Source: Pseudoalteromonas sp. P1-25
GTDB taxonomy: Bacteria; Pseudomonadota; Gammaproteobacteria; Enterobacterales; Alteromonadaceae
DNA length: 64,000 nucleotides
Assembly: GCF_001401805.1 (NCBI RefSeq)
Contig: NZ_LKDW01000020.1
Location: 1-64,000, forward strand
Reading direction: 5' to 3'
Part shown: positions 1 through 6,565 of the stretch, in pieces
How positions within the stretch are numbered: the stretch's first letter is position 1
Layout of the letters: every line of letters starts with the position of its first letter
Notes under the pieces: model-generated
Database searches by the model: none
What the model saw: only the letters and a program-made list of their open reading frames with translations
What the model was told of the DNA's origin: nothing
Made by a program: the position numbers and the translations under genes

Positions 1-80
1 ATAAATGTACCTAGCGCTAACACTAATAAAATAGCCGCTTTGTTTAACTGATTAGATGCCGACGCAACATCTGCACTCAT
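1..80 (-). CDS. Membrane protein N-terminus, probable transporter (partial)
   Basis: The minus strand has an ATG at 80 preceded by a good ribosome site (GAGGG, about 8 bases upstream). The first 26 codons read a short polar N-terminus followed by a hydrophobic stretch (AAILLVLALGTF), the usual look of a polytopic transporter such as an MFS permease. The rest of the gene lies outside the window, so the family cannot be fixed. It lies downstream of the amylase gene on the same strand with a 135-base gap, so the two may be cotranscribed and a sugar-uptake role is possible, but this is inference only. Confidence 0.5.
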   Translation of the reverse strand, partial: MSADVASASNQLNKAAILLVLALGTF

Positions 81-215
81 AGAAGATCCCTCAACTTTGA
101 TTTTAAAATAGCGAATAGCCAAACTCTAACCATGCGCAATTGCGGTCGTAGTATGGCTATTTAAAGTGGAAAAACGTGTGGCGTCAGTTATAAAAAAATT
201 TTTAAAACTGCACGC

Positions 216-1619
216 TTATTTTACAAATACCTTATAGCCATACGCAGGTACAGATAGCTGAGTGTATGCATTTATAACTGTGGCCTTATTTGAAAAATAT
301 TCGGTGTATTCACCTAATTGAATTGTTTCATTAAAAGAGACACTTTGCGCTTTATCTGAAAAATTAATGACTACAAATACTTTGTCTTCAGCTTTTTGGC
401 GAGCAAAAGAAAAAATAGCCTTACTGTTGTTATTAGGCACAGGAATCATTTTACCACCCCAATTACCGTTCCAAAGCGCCTGATTTTTATGCTTTAGTTT
501 AAATAATTGTTTGTATAAATCACCCACCGGGTGCGCCTTCCAAGTGATCTCATCTTTTTCAAAAAATGCCAGTGGCCTGTCCAACCCAGCTTCTTGGCCA
601 CTGTAAATAAGTGGCATTCCCTCTGCTGTTACTGTTAATACAATACCCGCATTTAAGTATTTGCCATGGCGCGCAAACATAGACTCCTCCCACGAATTTT
701 TATCGTGGTTATCAACAAAATTCATTTTAATTGCATTATCAGGCCAAGCACTTAACGCATGCGCAAAGTGAGAATATACTGTTGATGCATCGCCATGACC
801 TTTATTTACATCTACTAATGTATCGTGAAGCTCCCATGCATAGGTCATATCAAACGCTTTTTTATGTAAGTCTCTTGCATCCCATTCTGCAAGCATAAAA
901 ACAGGTTTTATTTTATCGAGCTCAAAGCGAACAGTGTCCCAAAAGTTGGTAGGAATAAACCCAGCCACATCTGCACGATAACCATCAATGTTTGCTTCTT
1001 TAACCCAATAAATTAATGAGTCAGTCATGTATTTACGCAGCTGTGGGTTTTCGTAATCAAAATCAATAATATCGGTCCAATCCCACCATGGGGTAGGCTG
1101 AAAACTCCCGTTGTGATCTTTTGTGTACCACTCAGGGTTATTTATTGTGAGGGGGTTATCCCACGCAGAATGATTAGCCACCCAATCAAGTATGACGTAC
1201 ATGCCAAGTTCATGTGCTTGCTCAACTAGCGACTTAAACTCATCCATAGTGCCAAACTCTGGGTTAACGGCTTGGTAATCCTTTACAGCGTAGTAACTGC
1301 CTCGTTCACCTTTGCGATTTTTTTCACCTATGGGTTGAATTGGCATTAACCACAGTATATCTACGCCTAAGTCTTTTAATCGAGGTAAGTGCGAGGCAAA
1401 CGCGTTAAAAGTACCTTCGGGCGTATACTGACGAATGTTAACCTCATAAATAGTGGCATTTTTACTCCACTGAGGATGAGTTAACTCTACATACGGTTGG
1501 GGTTCATAAGCATGCAATTTATCTTGTGGTTGCACGGTATTGCATCCGTTTAAAAATAACAACGAAACAAAAAAAGTAAAAGCATACGCTTTATTTAATA
1601 TTATATTTTTAAGTACCAT
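216..1619 (-). CDS. GH13 alpha-amylase family lipoprotein
   Basis: Predicted lipoprotein glycoside hydrolase acting on alpha-glucans. The N-terminus is a lipoprotein signal ending in LFLNGC (Cys26). The four GH13 regions are visible: DWVANH near residue 147, GYRADVAGF near 213 with the nucleophile Asp, AEWD near 243 with the acid/base Glu, and FVDNHD near 303. The 467-residue length suits a GH13 catalytic barrel with a short C-terminal beta domain and no extra binding module. Lipid attachment suggests an envelope enzyme that trims maltodextrins at the cell surface or in the periplasm. It is divergent from a LysR gene across about 137 bases. Exact substrate (starch, maltodextrin, trehalose-type) cannot be read from sequence. 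Confidence 0.88.
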   Translation of the reverse strand: MVLKNIILNKAYAFTFFVSLLFLNGCNTVQPQDKLHAYEPQPYVELTHPQWSKNATIYEVNIRQYTPEGTFNAFASHLPRLKDLGVDILWLMPIQPIGEKNRKGERGSYYAVKDYQAVNPEFGTMDEFKSLVEQAHELGMYVILDWVANHSAWDNPLTINNPEWYTKDHNGSFQPTPWWDWTDIIDFDYENPQLRKYMTDSLIYWVKEANIDGYRADVAGFIPTNFWDTVRFELDKIKPVFMLAEWDARDLHKKAFDMTYAWELHDTLVDVNKGHGDASTVYSHFAHALSAWPDNAIKMNFVDNHDKNSWEESMFARHGKYLNAGIVLTVTAEGMPLIYSGQEAGLDRPLAFFEKDEITWKAHPVGDLYKQLFKLKHKNQALWNGNWGGKMIPVPNNNSKAIFSFARQKAEDKVFVVINFSDKAQSVSFNETIQLGEYTEYFSNKATVINAYTQLSVPAYGYKVFVK

Positions 1620-1756
1620 TAATGATCTCTGTTGAGTAAAAGTGGCACTATTGTCGAGTATTTAAAAACGAGAACAACCGCCTAAAAACAAAATCACTGT
1701 TTACATATAAAAACAATAACTGATAATGTTTTTATATAAACCACATAAGCACTATT

Positions 1757-2632
1757 ATGAAATTAGATGATGTACGCCTATTTGCTGAAGTAGTTAAGCA
1801 AGGTAGTTACTCAAAAGCAGCGCTTAGTTTAGGCGTTTCGAAGGGGTATTTATCAAAACAAATAAAGCAACTAGAAGCCCAGCTAGAAAAACAACTATTA
1901 GTGAGGAATACGCGCACTATGCGACTAACATCTGCTGGAGAAGTTCTTTTTGAACAATCGAGTAAATTAACCCGATTTTGGTCCGATACTCAAACGTTGT
2001 TAAATAACAACGAAGACTCAATAGCAGGTGAAGTAAAATGTACAGCACCTGTGGGGCTTGCTCAATATAGCTTATGGCCTATTTTATCTGACGTTATGAA
2101 TAAGCATAACGGCCTTTCTATCTGTCTTGACACCGGAAACCCTACTCACAACCTAATTGCTGATGATTACGATTTTGCAGTCAGAATATGTAACGCCCCA
2201 CCTGAAGATATGATTGCCAAAAAAATAGGCCAAGTAAAATACGTATGCTGTGCTTCACCGGAGTTTATTGCACTAAATAACTCCCCGGTCACACCTGATC
2301 AGTTAACAGACTTTCCATGCTTAGTACTCTCGCATTGGAGAGAATGGACATTTTATAAAGAGCAATTAGCTATAAATATTCAGTTACAAGGTAAATTAAT
2401 GTCATCAGACAACGAAGTGTTAAAAAAAGCGTGCCTAGCACATAAAGGTATAGCGCGTTTACCTCGTTATATGGTGCAAAAAGAGCTAGAAAAAGGGACT
2501 CTAGTCAGTTTGTTTAATAGCTACCAAATAGAGACAAAAGATGTATATATTTTATACCCTCAAATAAGCAGCCGCCCCAAACGTATAAAGTGTGTTATTG
2601 ACGCTATTATTGAAGCAACCGAGTTAATTTAA
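1757..2632 (+). CDS. LysR-family transcriptional regulator
   Basis: 291 residues. The N-terminal winged helix-turn-helix covers residues 1-60 (DVRLFAEVVKQGSYSKAALS, then SKGYLSKQIKQLEAQL), followed by a periplasmic-binding-protein-like effector domain. LysR proteins usually control a divergent or adjacent gene; here the candidates are the divergent amylase (start 1619) and the downstream SDR gene (start 2903). The SDR is the more usual kind of partner for this LysR subgroup, which often sits beside oxidoreductases; that is inference. Effector unknown. Confidence 0.9.
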   Translation: MKLDDVRLFAEVVKQGSYSKAALSLGVSKGYLSKQIKQLEAQLEKQLLVRNTRTMRLTSAGEVLFEQSSKLTRFWSDTQTLLNNNEDSIAGEVKCTAPVGLAQYSLWPILSDVMNKHNGLSICLDTGNPTHNLIADDYDFAVRICNAPPEDMIAKKIGQVKYVCCASPEFIALNNSPVTPDQLTDFPCLVLSHWREWTFYKEQLAINIQLQGKLMSSDNEVLKKACLAHKGIARLPRYMVQKELEKGTLVSLFNSYQIETKDVYILYPQISSRPKRIKCVIDAIIEATELI

Positions 2633-2828
2633 CCTACTATGTATATAAGTCGCTAGGTGATCTTTTATATACCACACTAGGTAAAAAACGATTAAAAATC
2701 AGCCAATCAAAAAGTGTCATCATTTTTAAATTAAGCAACTTTATGTCTAAAGCCCCCTAATAGTGAGCGCTGAAAATTCAACCTAAAAAGATAAACAGCC
2801 TCTTCATTCAACCCCTGTTAACCCAGTA

Positions 2829-2844
2829 CTGTTACAGTGAACAG
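2829..2844. promoter_or_regulatory. Inverted repeat upstream of SDR gene
   Basis: CTGTT-N6-AACAG lies about 60 bases upstream of the SDR start codon. It has the size of a dimeric repressor or activator site. No -35/-10 pair could be fixed beside it, so this is only a candidate operator. Confidence 0.25.
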
Positions 2845-2902
2845 CACGTATTAGATAAAGCGTTCTTATCATTTTGAATATGTAAACATAGGAGAAATAA
2901 TC

Positions 2903-3583
2903 ATGGCGAAAGAAAAAGTAGTCCTCATTACAGGTGCCTCAAGTGGCATTGGTGAAGCAACGGCCAAAACATTGGTTAATAACGGTCACAAAGTCATTCT
3001 TACCGCCAGAAGTGAAGATAAATTAGCTAAACTAGTTGAGTCATTAGGTGAAGATAACGCACTGAGTGTACCTGCAGATGCCACCGACTTTACCGAGCTT
3101 GAAAATGTAGTAACAAAAGGGCTCGAAAAATTTGGCCGACTAGATGCCGCATTTGCCAATGCAGGTATGGGCGTTTCAACCGCAGGCACCGAAAAAGGCG
3201 ACCCCGATGAATGGTCAACCATGATAGACATAAACATTAAAGCCCTACTTTGGACCGCAAAAGCAACCTTGCCCCATTTACGCCAAAACAAAGGTCATTT
3301 TATATTAACCAGCTCAGCTGCTGGCCGTAAGCCAATTAAAGGCTCTATTTATGGTGCAACTAAATGGTTTGCTTACGGGTTTGGCCAAAACTTAGCTGAG
3401 GAAATGAGCGAGTGGAATGGCCGCTGCACAACCATAGCCCCTGGCATGGTAAACACCCCATTTTTTGATGAAGCTAAGCCCGACAAACTCGACCCGCAAG
3501 ATGTAGCCGATGCGGTATTGTTTGCAATAGAGGCAAACCAGCGCAACAGCGTACGCGAGATATATTTAATGCCAACTAATTAA
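2903..3583 (+). CDS. SDR family NAD(P)-dependent oxidoreductase
   Basis: Classical short-chain dehydrogenase of 226 residues. The glycine-rich cofactor motif TGASSGIGEA is at residues 10-19, NAG is at 86-88, catalytic Ser is at 137/138 and the YxxxK pair is Tyr150 and Lys154. The Arg after the second strand (TARSEDK) favours NADP(H). The start is supported by AGGAGAAATAATC directly before the ATG. The substrate is unknown; YdfG-like 3-hydroxy acid dehydrogenases are the nearest look-alikes. A strong terminator follows. A short, diverged piece of its 3' half recurs at about 4357-4388. Confidence 0.9.
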   Translation: MAKEKVVLITGASSGIGEATAKTLVNNGHKVILTARSEDKLAKLVESLGEDNALSVPADATDFTELENVVTKGLEKFGRLDAAFANAGMGVSTAGTEKGDPDEWSTMIDINIKALLWTAKATLPHLRQNKGHFILTSSAAGRKPIKGSIYGATKWFAYGFGQNLAEEMSEWNGRCTTIAPGMVNTPFFDEAKPDKLDPQDVADAVLFAIEANQRNSVREIYLMPTN

Positions 3584-3608
3584 AACGTTAATTGGTTGAG
3601 TTCGGGCT

Positions 3609-3640
3609 GTCAGGTTTAATGCTAATGCGTTAAACCTGAC
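3609..3640 (+). terminator. Rho-independent terminator after SDR gene
   Basis: An 11-bp perfect stem (GTCAGGTTTAA with TTAAACCTGAC), a 10-base loop and a T-rich tail (GATTGTTTTT). Confidence 0.85.
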
Positions 3641-3661
3641 GATTGTTTTTGATAAATACTG

Positions 3662-3719
3662 GCTGGATAGAATGAAGAATTTAAGATGGGTGTCTTGTTT
3701 ATTTGCGTGTTTATTTAGT
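3662..3719. repeat. Direct repeat copy A flanking the toxin-antitoxin module
   Basis: About 57 bases beginning GCTGGATAGAATGAA that recur, roughly 80 percent identical, at 4384-4440. The two copies bracket yefM-yoeB. The end of this copy overlaps the last codons of yoeB. Confidence 0.6.
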
Positions 3720-3978
3720 AATGGTAACGGCACGAGATAACTGTAATTGCTGTATCATCCACGGCATATACCAAACGATTTGTATCATCTATTCTGCGAG
3801 ACCAAAAGCCTGAAAGATTTTCTTTAAGAGGTTCCGGTTTTCCAATCCCATCAAATGGAGAACGCTTAACATCGACAATTAGCTTATTTATACGTTTCAA
3901 AGTTTTCTTATCTTGAGTCTGCCAGTAGACGTAACTATTCCAAGCTTCATCAGTCCATGATAATAACCTGTTACTCAT
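3715..3978 (-). CDS. yoeB: YoeB/Txe-family mRNA-interferase toxin
   Basis: Toxin half of a type II toxin-antitoxin pair, expected to cleave mRNA on the ribosome. The start is placed at the ATG giving MSNRLLSWTDEAW, the canonical YoeB beginning, rather than an upstream in-frame codon; this gives 87 residues. The family features are present: KRINKLIVDVKRSPFDGIGKPEPLK in the middle, then FWSRRIDDTNRLVY, and the C-terminal SCRYHY carrying the catalytic His-Tyr end. Its start overlaps the antitoxin stop by 8 bases, so expression is translationally coupled. It appears intact. Confidence 0.93.
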   Translation of the reverse strand: MSNRLLSWTDEAWNSYVYWQTQDKKTLKRINKLIVDVKRSPFDGIGKPEPLKENLSGFWSRRIDDTNRLVYAVDDTAITVISCRYHY

Positions 3979-4225
3979 CAATAAGTTCTCGTGGAGTCGT
4001 TTTGCCCGCTTTATACTGCGCAATTGAACGGTTTAAATGTTCAGCGTTCGCTGGAGAGCGAAGTAAATGAACAGTTTCCATAAGGCTGTTGTAGTAATCT
4101 AATGACATTACAACCGCATCTTCAGTGTCACGACGAGTTATTACTGTCGTATCTGCATCATTAATTACATTATCCAAAACGGTTTTTAGACTATTTCGGG
4201 CTTCGGTAAAAGAGACTATTCTCAT
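3971..4225 (-). CDS. yefM: YefM-family antitoxin
   Basis: Antitoxin and autorepressor that should bind YoeB and the operon operator. The ATG at 4225 is chosen because it gives MRIVSFTEARNSL, the family N-terminus, and has GAGG 7 bases upstream; an upstream GTG at 4237 overlaps that ribosome site. 84 residues. Family marks are VVMSLDYYNSLMETVHLLRSP in the middle and the acidic C-terminal toxin-binding tail. Upstream lie two TGTACA hexamers and an inverted ACTTGT/ACAAGT pair around a TATAAT. The module sits in an accessory patch and is probably mobile. Confidence 0.93.
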   Translation of the reverse strand: MRIVSFTEARNSLKTVLDNVINDADTTVITRRDTEDAVVMSLDYYNSLMETVHLLRSPANAEHLNRSIAQYKAGKTTPRELIDE

Positions 4226-4238
4226 TTCGCACCTCACT

Positions 4239-4285
4239 TGTACATTATATAGGACAAGTTTAGCTGGAAAATTATTACATGTACA
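4239..4285 (-). promoter_or_regulatory. yefM-yoeB promoter/operator
   Basis: TATAAT on the minus strand (4249-4244) lies inside the inverted repeat ACTTGT-N12-ACAAGT. TGTACA hexamers occur at 4239-4244 and 4280-4285. TGTACA is the known core recognised by E. coli YefM-YoeB, so autoregulation is likely; the 41-base spacing between hexamers differs from the close pairing in E. coli. Confidence 0.5.
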
Positions 4286-4383
4286 GGATGCTGTGCATTA
4301 CTTTGTCGTGGTAGCAAATTTCTAAATAAAGCGCACAGACATACGGGCTAAAAAAAAGGCACTCTATATTAACTAGCCCAGCT

Positions 4384-4440
4384 GCTGGATAGAATGAAAA
4401 TTTAAGATGGCTGTCTAGTTTATTAGTATATTATCTAAGT
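4384..4440. repeat. Direct repeat copy B and fused SDR-like fragment
   Basis: Matches 3662-3719. Immediately before it, 4365-4388 matches SDR codons at 3301-3324 in 22 of 24 positions. The two similarities meet at GCTGG, as if a duplicated SDR-to-downstream segment lost its middle by recombination at that short identity. Confidence 0.5.
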
Positions 4441-4545
4441 GAGGCGTACAGACATACGATCTAAAATTCGAGCCGGCTGCAATGTGCACGTGCTATTATC
4501 CTTGTGCGCAGCTTAATATGAACTAGCTCAAAATTAATATGATTG

Positions 4546-4884
4546 TTAGCAGTTTATAACAACAACGTCTGCATCTTTAAAAATCTCTCTTGCATACTCA
4601 AAAATGGGCTTCGCTAAACGATCGCTTGGTGCCCAAATATCAACAGCATTATCACTCGCATTGAAAAAACTAACATAATTACCAGCTAACTGGATTTTAG
4701 TAACCGAAGACTTAGGAATAGTTTTCCCGTACTTTTTATTAAATCTAGCAACGGGGAGGTGAGAAATGAACACTTGCTCTCCCATGTCTACCAACACTTT
4801 TTCGGGATTATAATGTCTAGACCCATAACTAAAATACAAAGATGTTACGCAAACAAAAAAGCAAATTAATAAAAACCATTCCAT
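4546..4884 (-). CDS. Hypothetical protein, single N-terminal membrane anchor
   Basis: 112 residues, not recognised. Residues 3-20 are a hydrophobic segment (LLICFFVCVTSLYFSYG), so it is probably inner-membrane anchored or exported; the remainder is soluble with alternating strands and ends in VVVINC. A ribosome site (AAGGAG) precedes the start at good distance. The stop codon sits within TGCTAACAA and the region just before the start has GGCGTTAACA on the coding strand; these are near-complementary, as in an integron gene cassette. No function proposed. Confidence 0.6.
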   Translation of the reverse strand: MEWFLLICFFVCVTSLYFSYGSRHYNPEKVLVDMGEQVFISHLPVARFNKKYGKTIPKSSVTKIQLAGNYVSFFNASDNAVDIWAPSDRLAKPIFEYAREIFKDADVVVINC

Positions 4885-4907
4885 ACACTACTCCTTGAAC
4901 TGTTAAC

Positions 4908-5373
4908 GCCAACATAACCATTAGCCATGTGCTAGCACTCTTTAGGCTGTCCTGCCACTAAGTGGCGATGATTGGATACTTGATTAGGTATCGAAATACA
5001 CTTAGGCCAAAAGGTGCAAACCTGCGGCGCTGCTGACTCCGTAAGCCCATAAAGTTTCAAACGACGAGCTTAAAAAAATACGAGTACGAGCAGTTATTGT
5101 TTTTACCATAGACACCTCCTTTTTACTGTTGTCGTTTGCCAAAGGAACTAAACGAATGGTTAAGTAACGAAGTAAAATTAATAAAAGGGCTACAGAGCCA
5201 ACAATCGCTAGAGGAATTGAACCTCCACCTAATACCCCTATTGGCCTAAATGTACTTTGCTAAATGTTACCTCCTAGATAGCTTTTTGCTAAGCGGCAAA
5301 AAAATTGGCTAAAATTTGCGAGAAACGTGCAAAGCCAACTGTTTTTTGTCTTTTTGAATGACTCGTTAAGCGG
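4908..5373. other. Intergenic stretch with cassette-like and decayed coding remains
   Basis: No intact gene of normal size. It holds the small minus-strand ORF at 5002-5109, an in-frame membrane-like reading frame extending up to about 5259 without a start codon, two strong ribosome-site sequences (AGGAGG near 5114 and 5272 on the minus strand), and a fold-back at 5305-5338. Confidence 0.5.
5002..5109 (-). CDS. Possible small protein, 35 residues
   Basis: ATG at 5109 with a near-perfect ribosome site (AAAGGAGGTGTCT) and stop at 5002. It begins MVKTITARTRIF and ends AAGLHLLA. The same frame stays open upstream to about 5259 and encodes GGGSIPLAIVGSVALLLILL, a clear membrane segment, but no ATG, GTG or TTG lies before that segment. 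Either a short peptide is made from 5109, or this is the tail of a broken small membrane protein. Confidence 0.35.
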   Translation of the reverse strand: MVKTITARTRIFLSSSFETLWAYGVSSAAGLHLLA

Positions 5374-5376
5374 TTA
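5290..5376 (-). repeat. attC-like fold-back at the 3' end of the 172-residue gene
   Basis: On the minus strand: GCTTAAC (fits RYYYAAC), then a stem of TTGGCT paired with AGCCAA and TTTGC paired with GCAAA with an unpaired AAAA between, then GCCGCTTAGC. The 14-base sequence at 5363-5376 is the exact reverse complement of 5914-5927 on the other side of the gene. The far GTTRRRY core is not found, so the site may be decayed. Confidence 0.45.
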
Positions 5377-5892
5377 CTTCCCCGGCTCTATCGGCACTGT
5401 TTTTATATACTTGCTTAGTGGAAGTCTTGCCCAGTCATAATTATGTTCGATATACCCCATAATAAATAATGAGGAAATAAATAAACCTGTAGCTAAAACC
5501 CTAAAAAAGAATAACCTAAATTTTTCTGCCCAGTCATGTTTAGCTTCTAATTTTAATTCCTGCTCTTTTAAAGCTACCTTTCGAGATTCATCAGAATTTA
5601 AATCCTCAAATTTATCGATATATCGAATTAATTTAATGAGGGAGTTTTCAATGTCATCTTTGTGTTTCCACAATTCAGATTGGCCTGAATCATATTTCCC
5701 TAAATCGATAATTTGCTCTTTAAGCTTGATTAGTGCCTTTTTATCTAAGGAAGAAAGATCTTTTTCAAAGTCCTCTCTTCTTTCAACTCTTGAGCGGTTA
5801 TCAGGTACAGGGGTATTGGCAGACGTATATTCGGGTATTTGCATTCCTTGCAATGGGTTTGTAATTCCATCTAAATTGAACCTTCCTGTCAT
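5374..5892 (-). CDS. Hypothetical protein, C-terminal membrane anchor
   Basis: 172 residues, family not recognised. The N-terminal 110 residues are charged and probably alpha-helical (KKALIKLKEQIIDLGKYDSG, later VALKEQELKLEAKHDW), followed by one hydrophobic segment around residues 128-147 and a short positively charged tail ending VPIEPGK. It looks like a tail-anchored cytoplasmic protein. The start has a ribosome site (CAGGAGTAGGATA). Its stop codon lies inside one arm of a 14-bp perfect inverted repeat whose other arm lies just upstream of the start, consistent with an integron cassette. Confidence 0.65.
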   Translation of the reverse strand: MTGRFNLDGITNPLQGMQIPEYTSANTPVPDNRSRVERREDFEKDLSSLDKKALIKLKEQIIDLGKYDSGQSELWKHKDDIENSLIKLIRYIDKFEDLNSDESRKVALKEQELKLEAKHDWAEKFRLFFFRVLATGLFISSLFIMGYIEHNYDWARLPLSKYIKTVPIEPGK

Positions 5893-5913
5893 TATCCTAC
5901 TCCTGAATTTGAA

Positions 5914-5927
5914 TAACCGCTTAACGA
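5914..5927. repeat. Inverted-repeat arm at the 5' side of the 172-residue gene
   Basis: TAACCGCTTAACGA, perfect inverse of 5363-5376. Read on the coding (minus) strand it contains GTTAAGC, which fits the GTTRRRY integron crossover core. Confidence 0.55.
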
Positions 5928-5937
5928 TTTAGTCTAC

Positions 5938-5968
5938 GACATTTGCCGTTTATAAACTGCCAAATGTC
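5938..5968. repeat. Near-perfect palindrome
   Basis: GACATTTG and CAAATGTC enclose a palindromic GTTTATAAAC, allowing an almost fully paired 31-base hairpin. It lies upstream of the 172-residue gene and may belong to the preceding attC-like site or be an operator. Confidence 0.5.
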
Positions 5969-6267
5969 CCTATATTACAGTGATTTTATCCTAGCTATAA
6001 AATAAACATCTGTAAACAGATAGTTAGCTTCGCCTTACCTTTCCTAAATACAGTAAAAACCCAAATTGGTAGAGAGCAGTAATATCAAACATATAGCTGT
6101 GTAGTTGTACTAGTTGATTATTAATTAACAGGTTTTATTTTAAACACCTGTGTTTAAATCAATAACGCATATACCCATTAACCCGTAAACTTGTAACCCG
6201 TTATTGCTTATAAAATTAGTTAAGAATCACAAGCTACTTCTATTGAATCCTCAGTATTTTTACTTCA

Positions 6268-6418
6268 TATTGGGGCGTGTTGACCTTTGCAGATTGAAAT
6301 TTGTTCAATCTAGGGGTGATTAAATCGCGGCGCGAGGTTTGTAACCTAGTGGGCTAAGTAAAAACCGAGCAACAAAGAGTTTATCGCCCCTAGAAAGAAC
6401 CCGAAGGGCAGCGCATGT
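6268..6418. repeat. Highly structured intergenic element upstream of the M20 peptidase
   Basis: Contains three fold-backs: an 8-bp perfect hairpin AGATTGAA/TTCAATCT (6291-6311), a long outer stem of 6310-6324 with 6379-6393 (CTAGGGGTGAT pairing to ATCGCCCCTAG), and an inner hairpin AGGTT/AACCT (6335-6347). It may be a repeat or insertion-element relic, or a transcribed leader. The peptidase frame stays open through 6419-6565 but this part is not expected to be translated. Confidence 0.5.
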
Positions 6419-6565
6419 TTGGCATTTATGCTACGTTATCGCCTATTTATGGGGAGTAACCACACTACACAGGCTCAGCCTTGCCTAAAAACCAAACACA
6501 CTGCTGCAAATCCAACCATCAAAGATAAACACGCCCTAACTCTTTTCTTCAATTATGAGGCTGTT

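Noticed and set aside
2641..2672. Hairpin GTATATAA/TTATATAC after the first LysR gene
   Set aside because: Only A-T pairs with a 16-base loop; too weak to call a terminator.
5210..5240. Sequence resembling a tRNA T-arm on the minus strand (GGAGG-TTCAATT-CCTCT)
   Set aside because: No matching acceptor strand, anticodon arm or D-arm is found; the bases fall in a coding-like frame.
6419..6565. Possible 49-residue N-terminal extension of the M20 peptidase
   Set aside because: It overlaps the structured intergenic element, would precede a normal signal peptide, and the internal ATG at 6566 has its own ribosome site.
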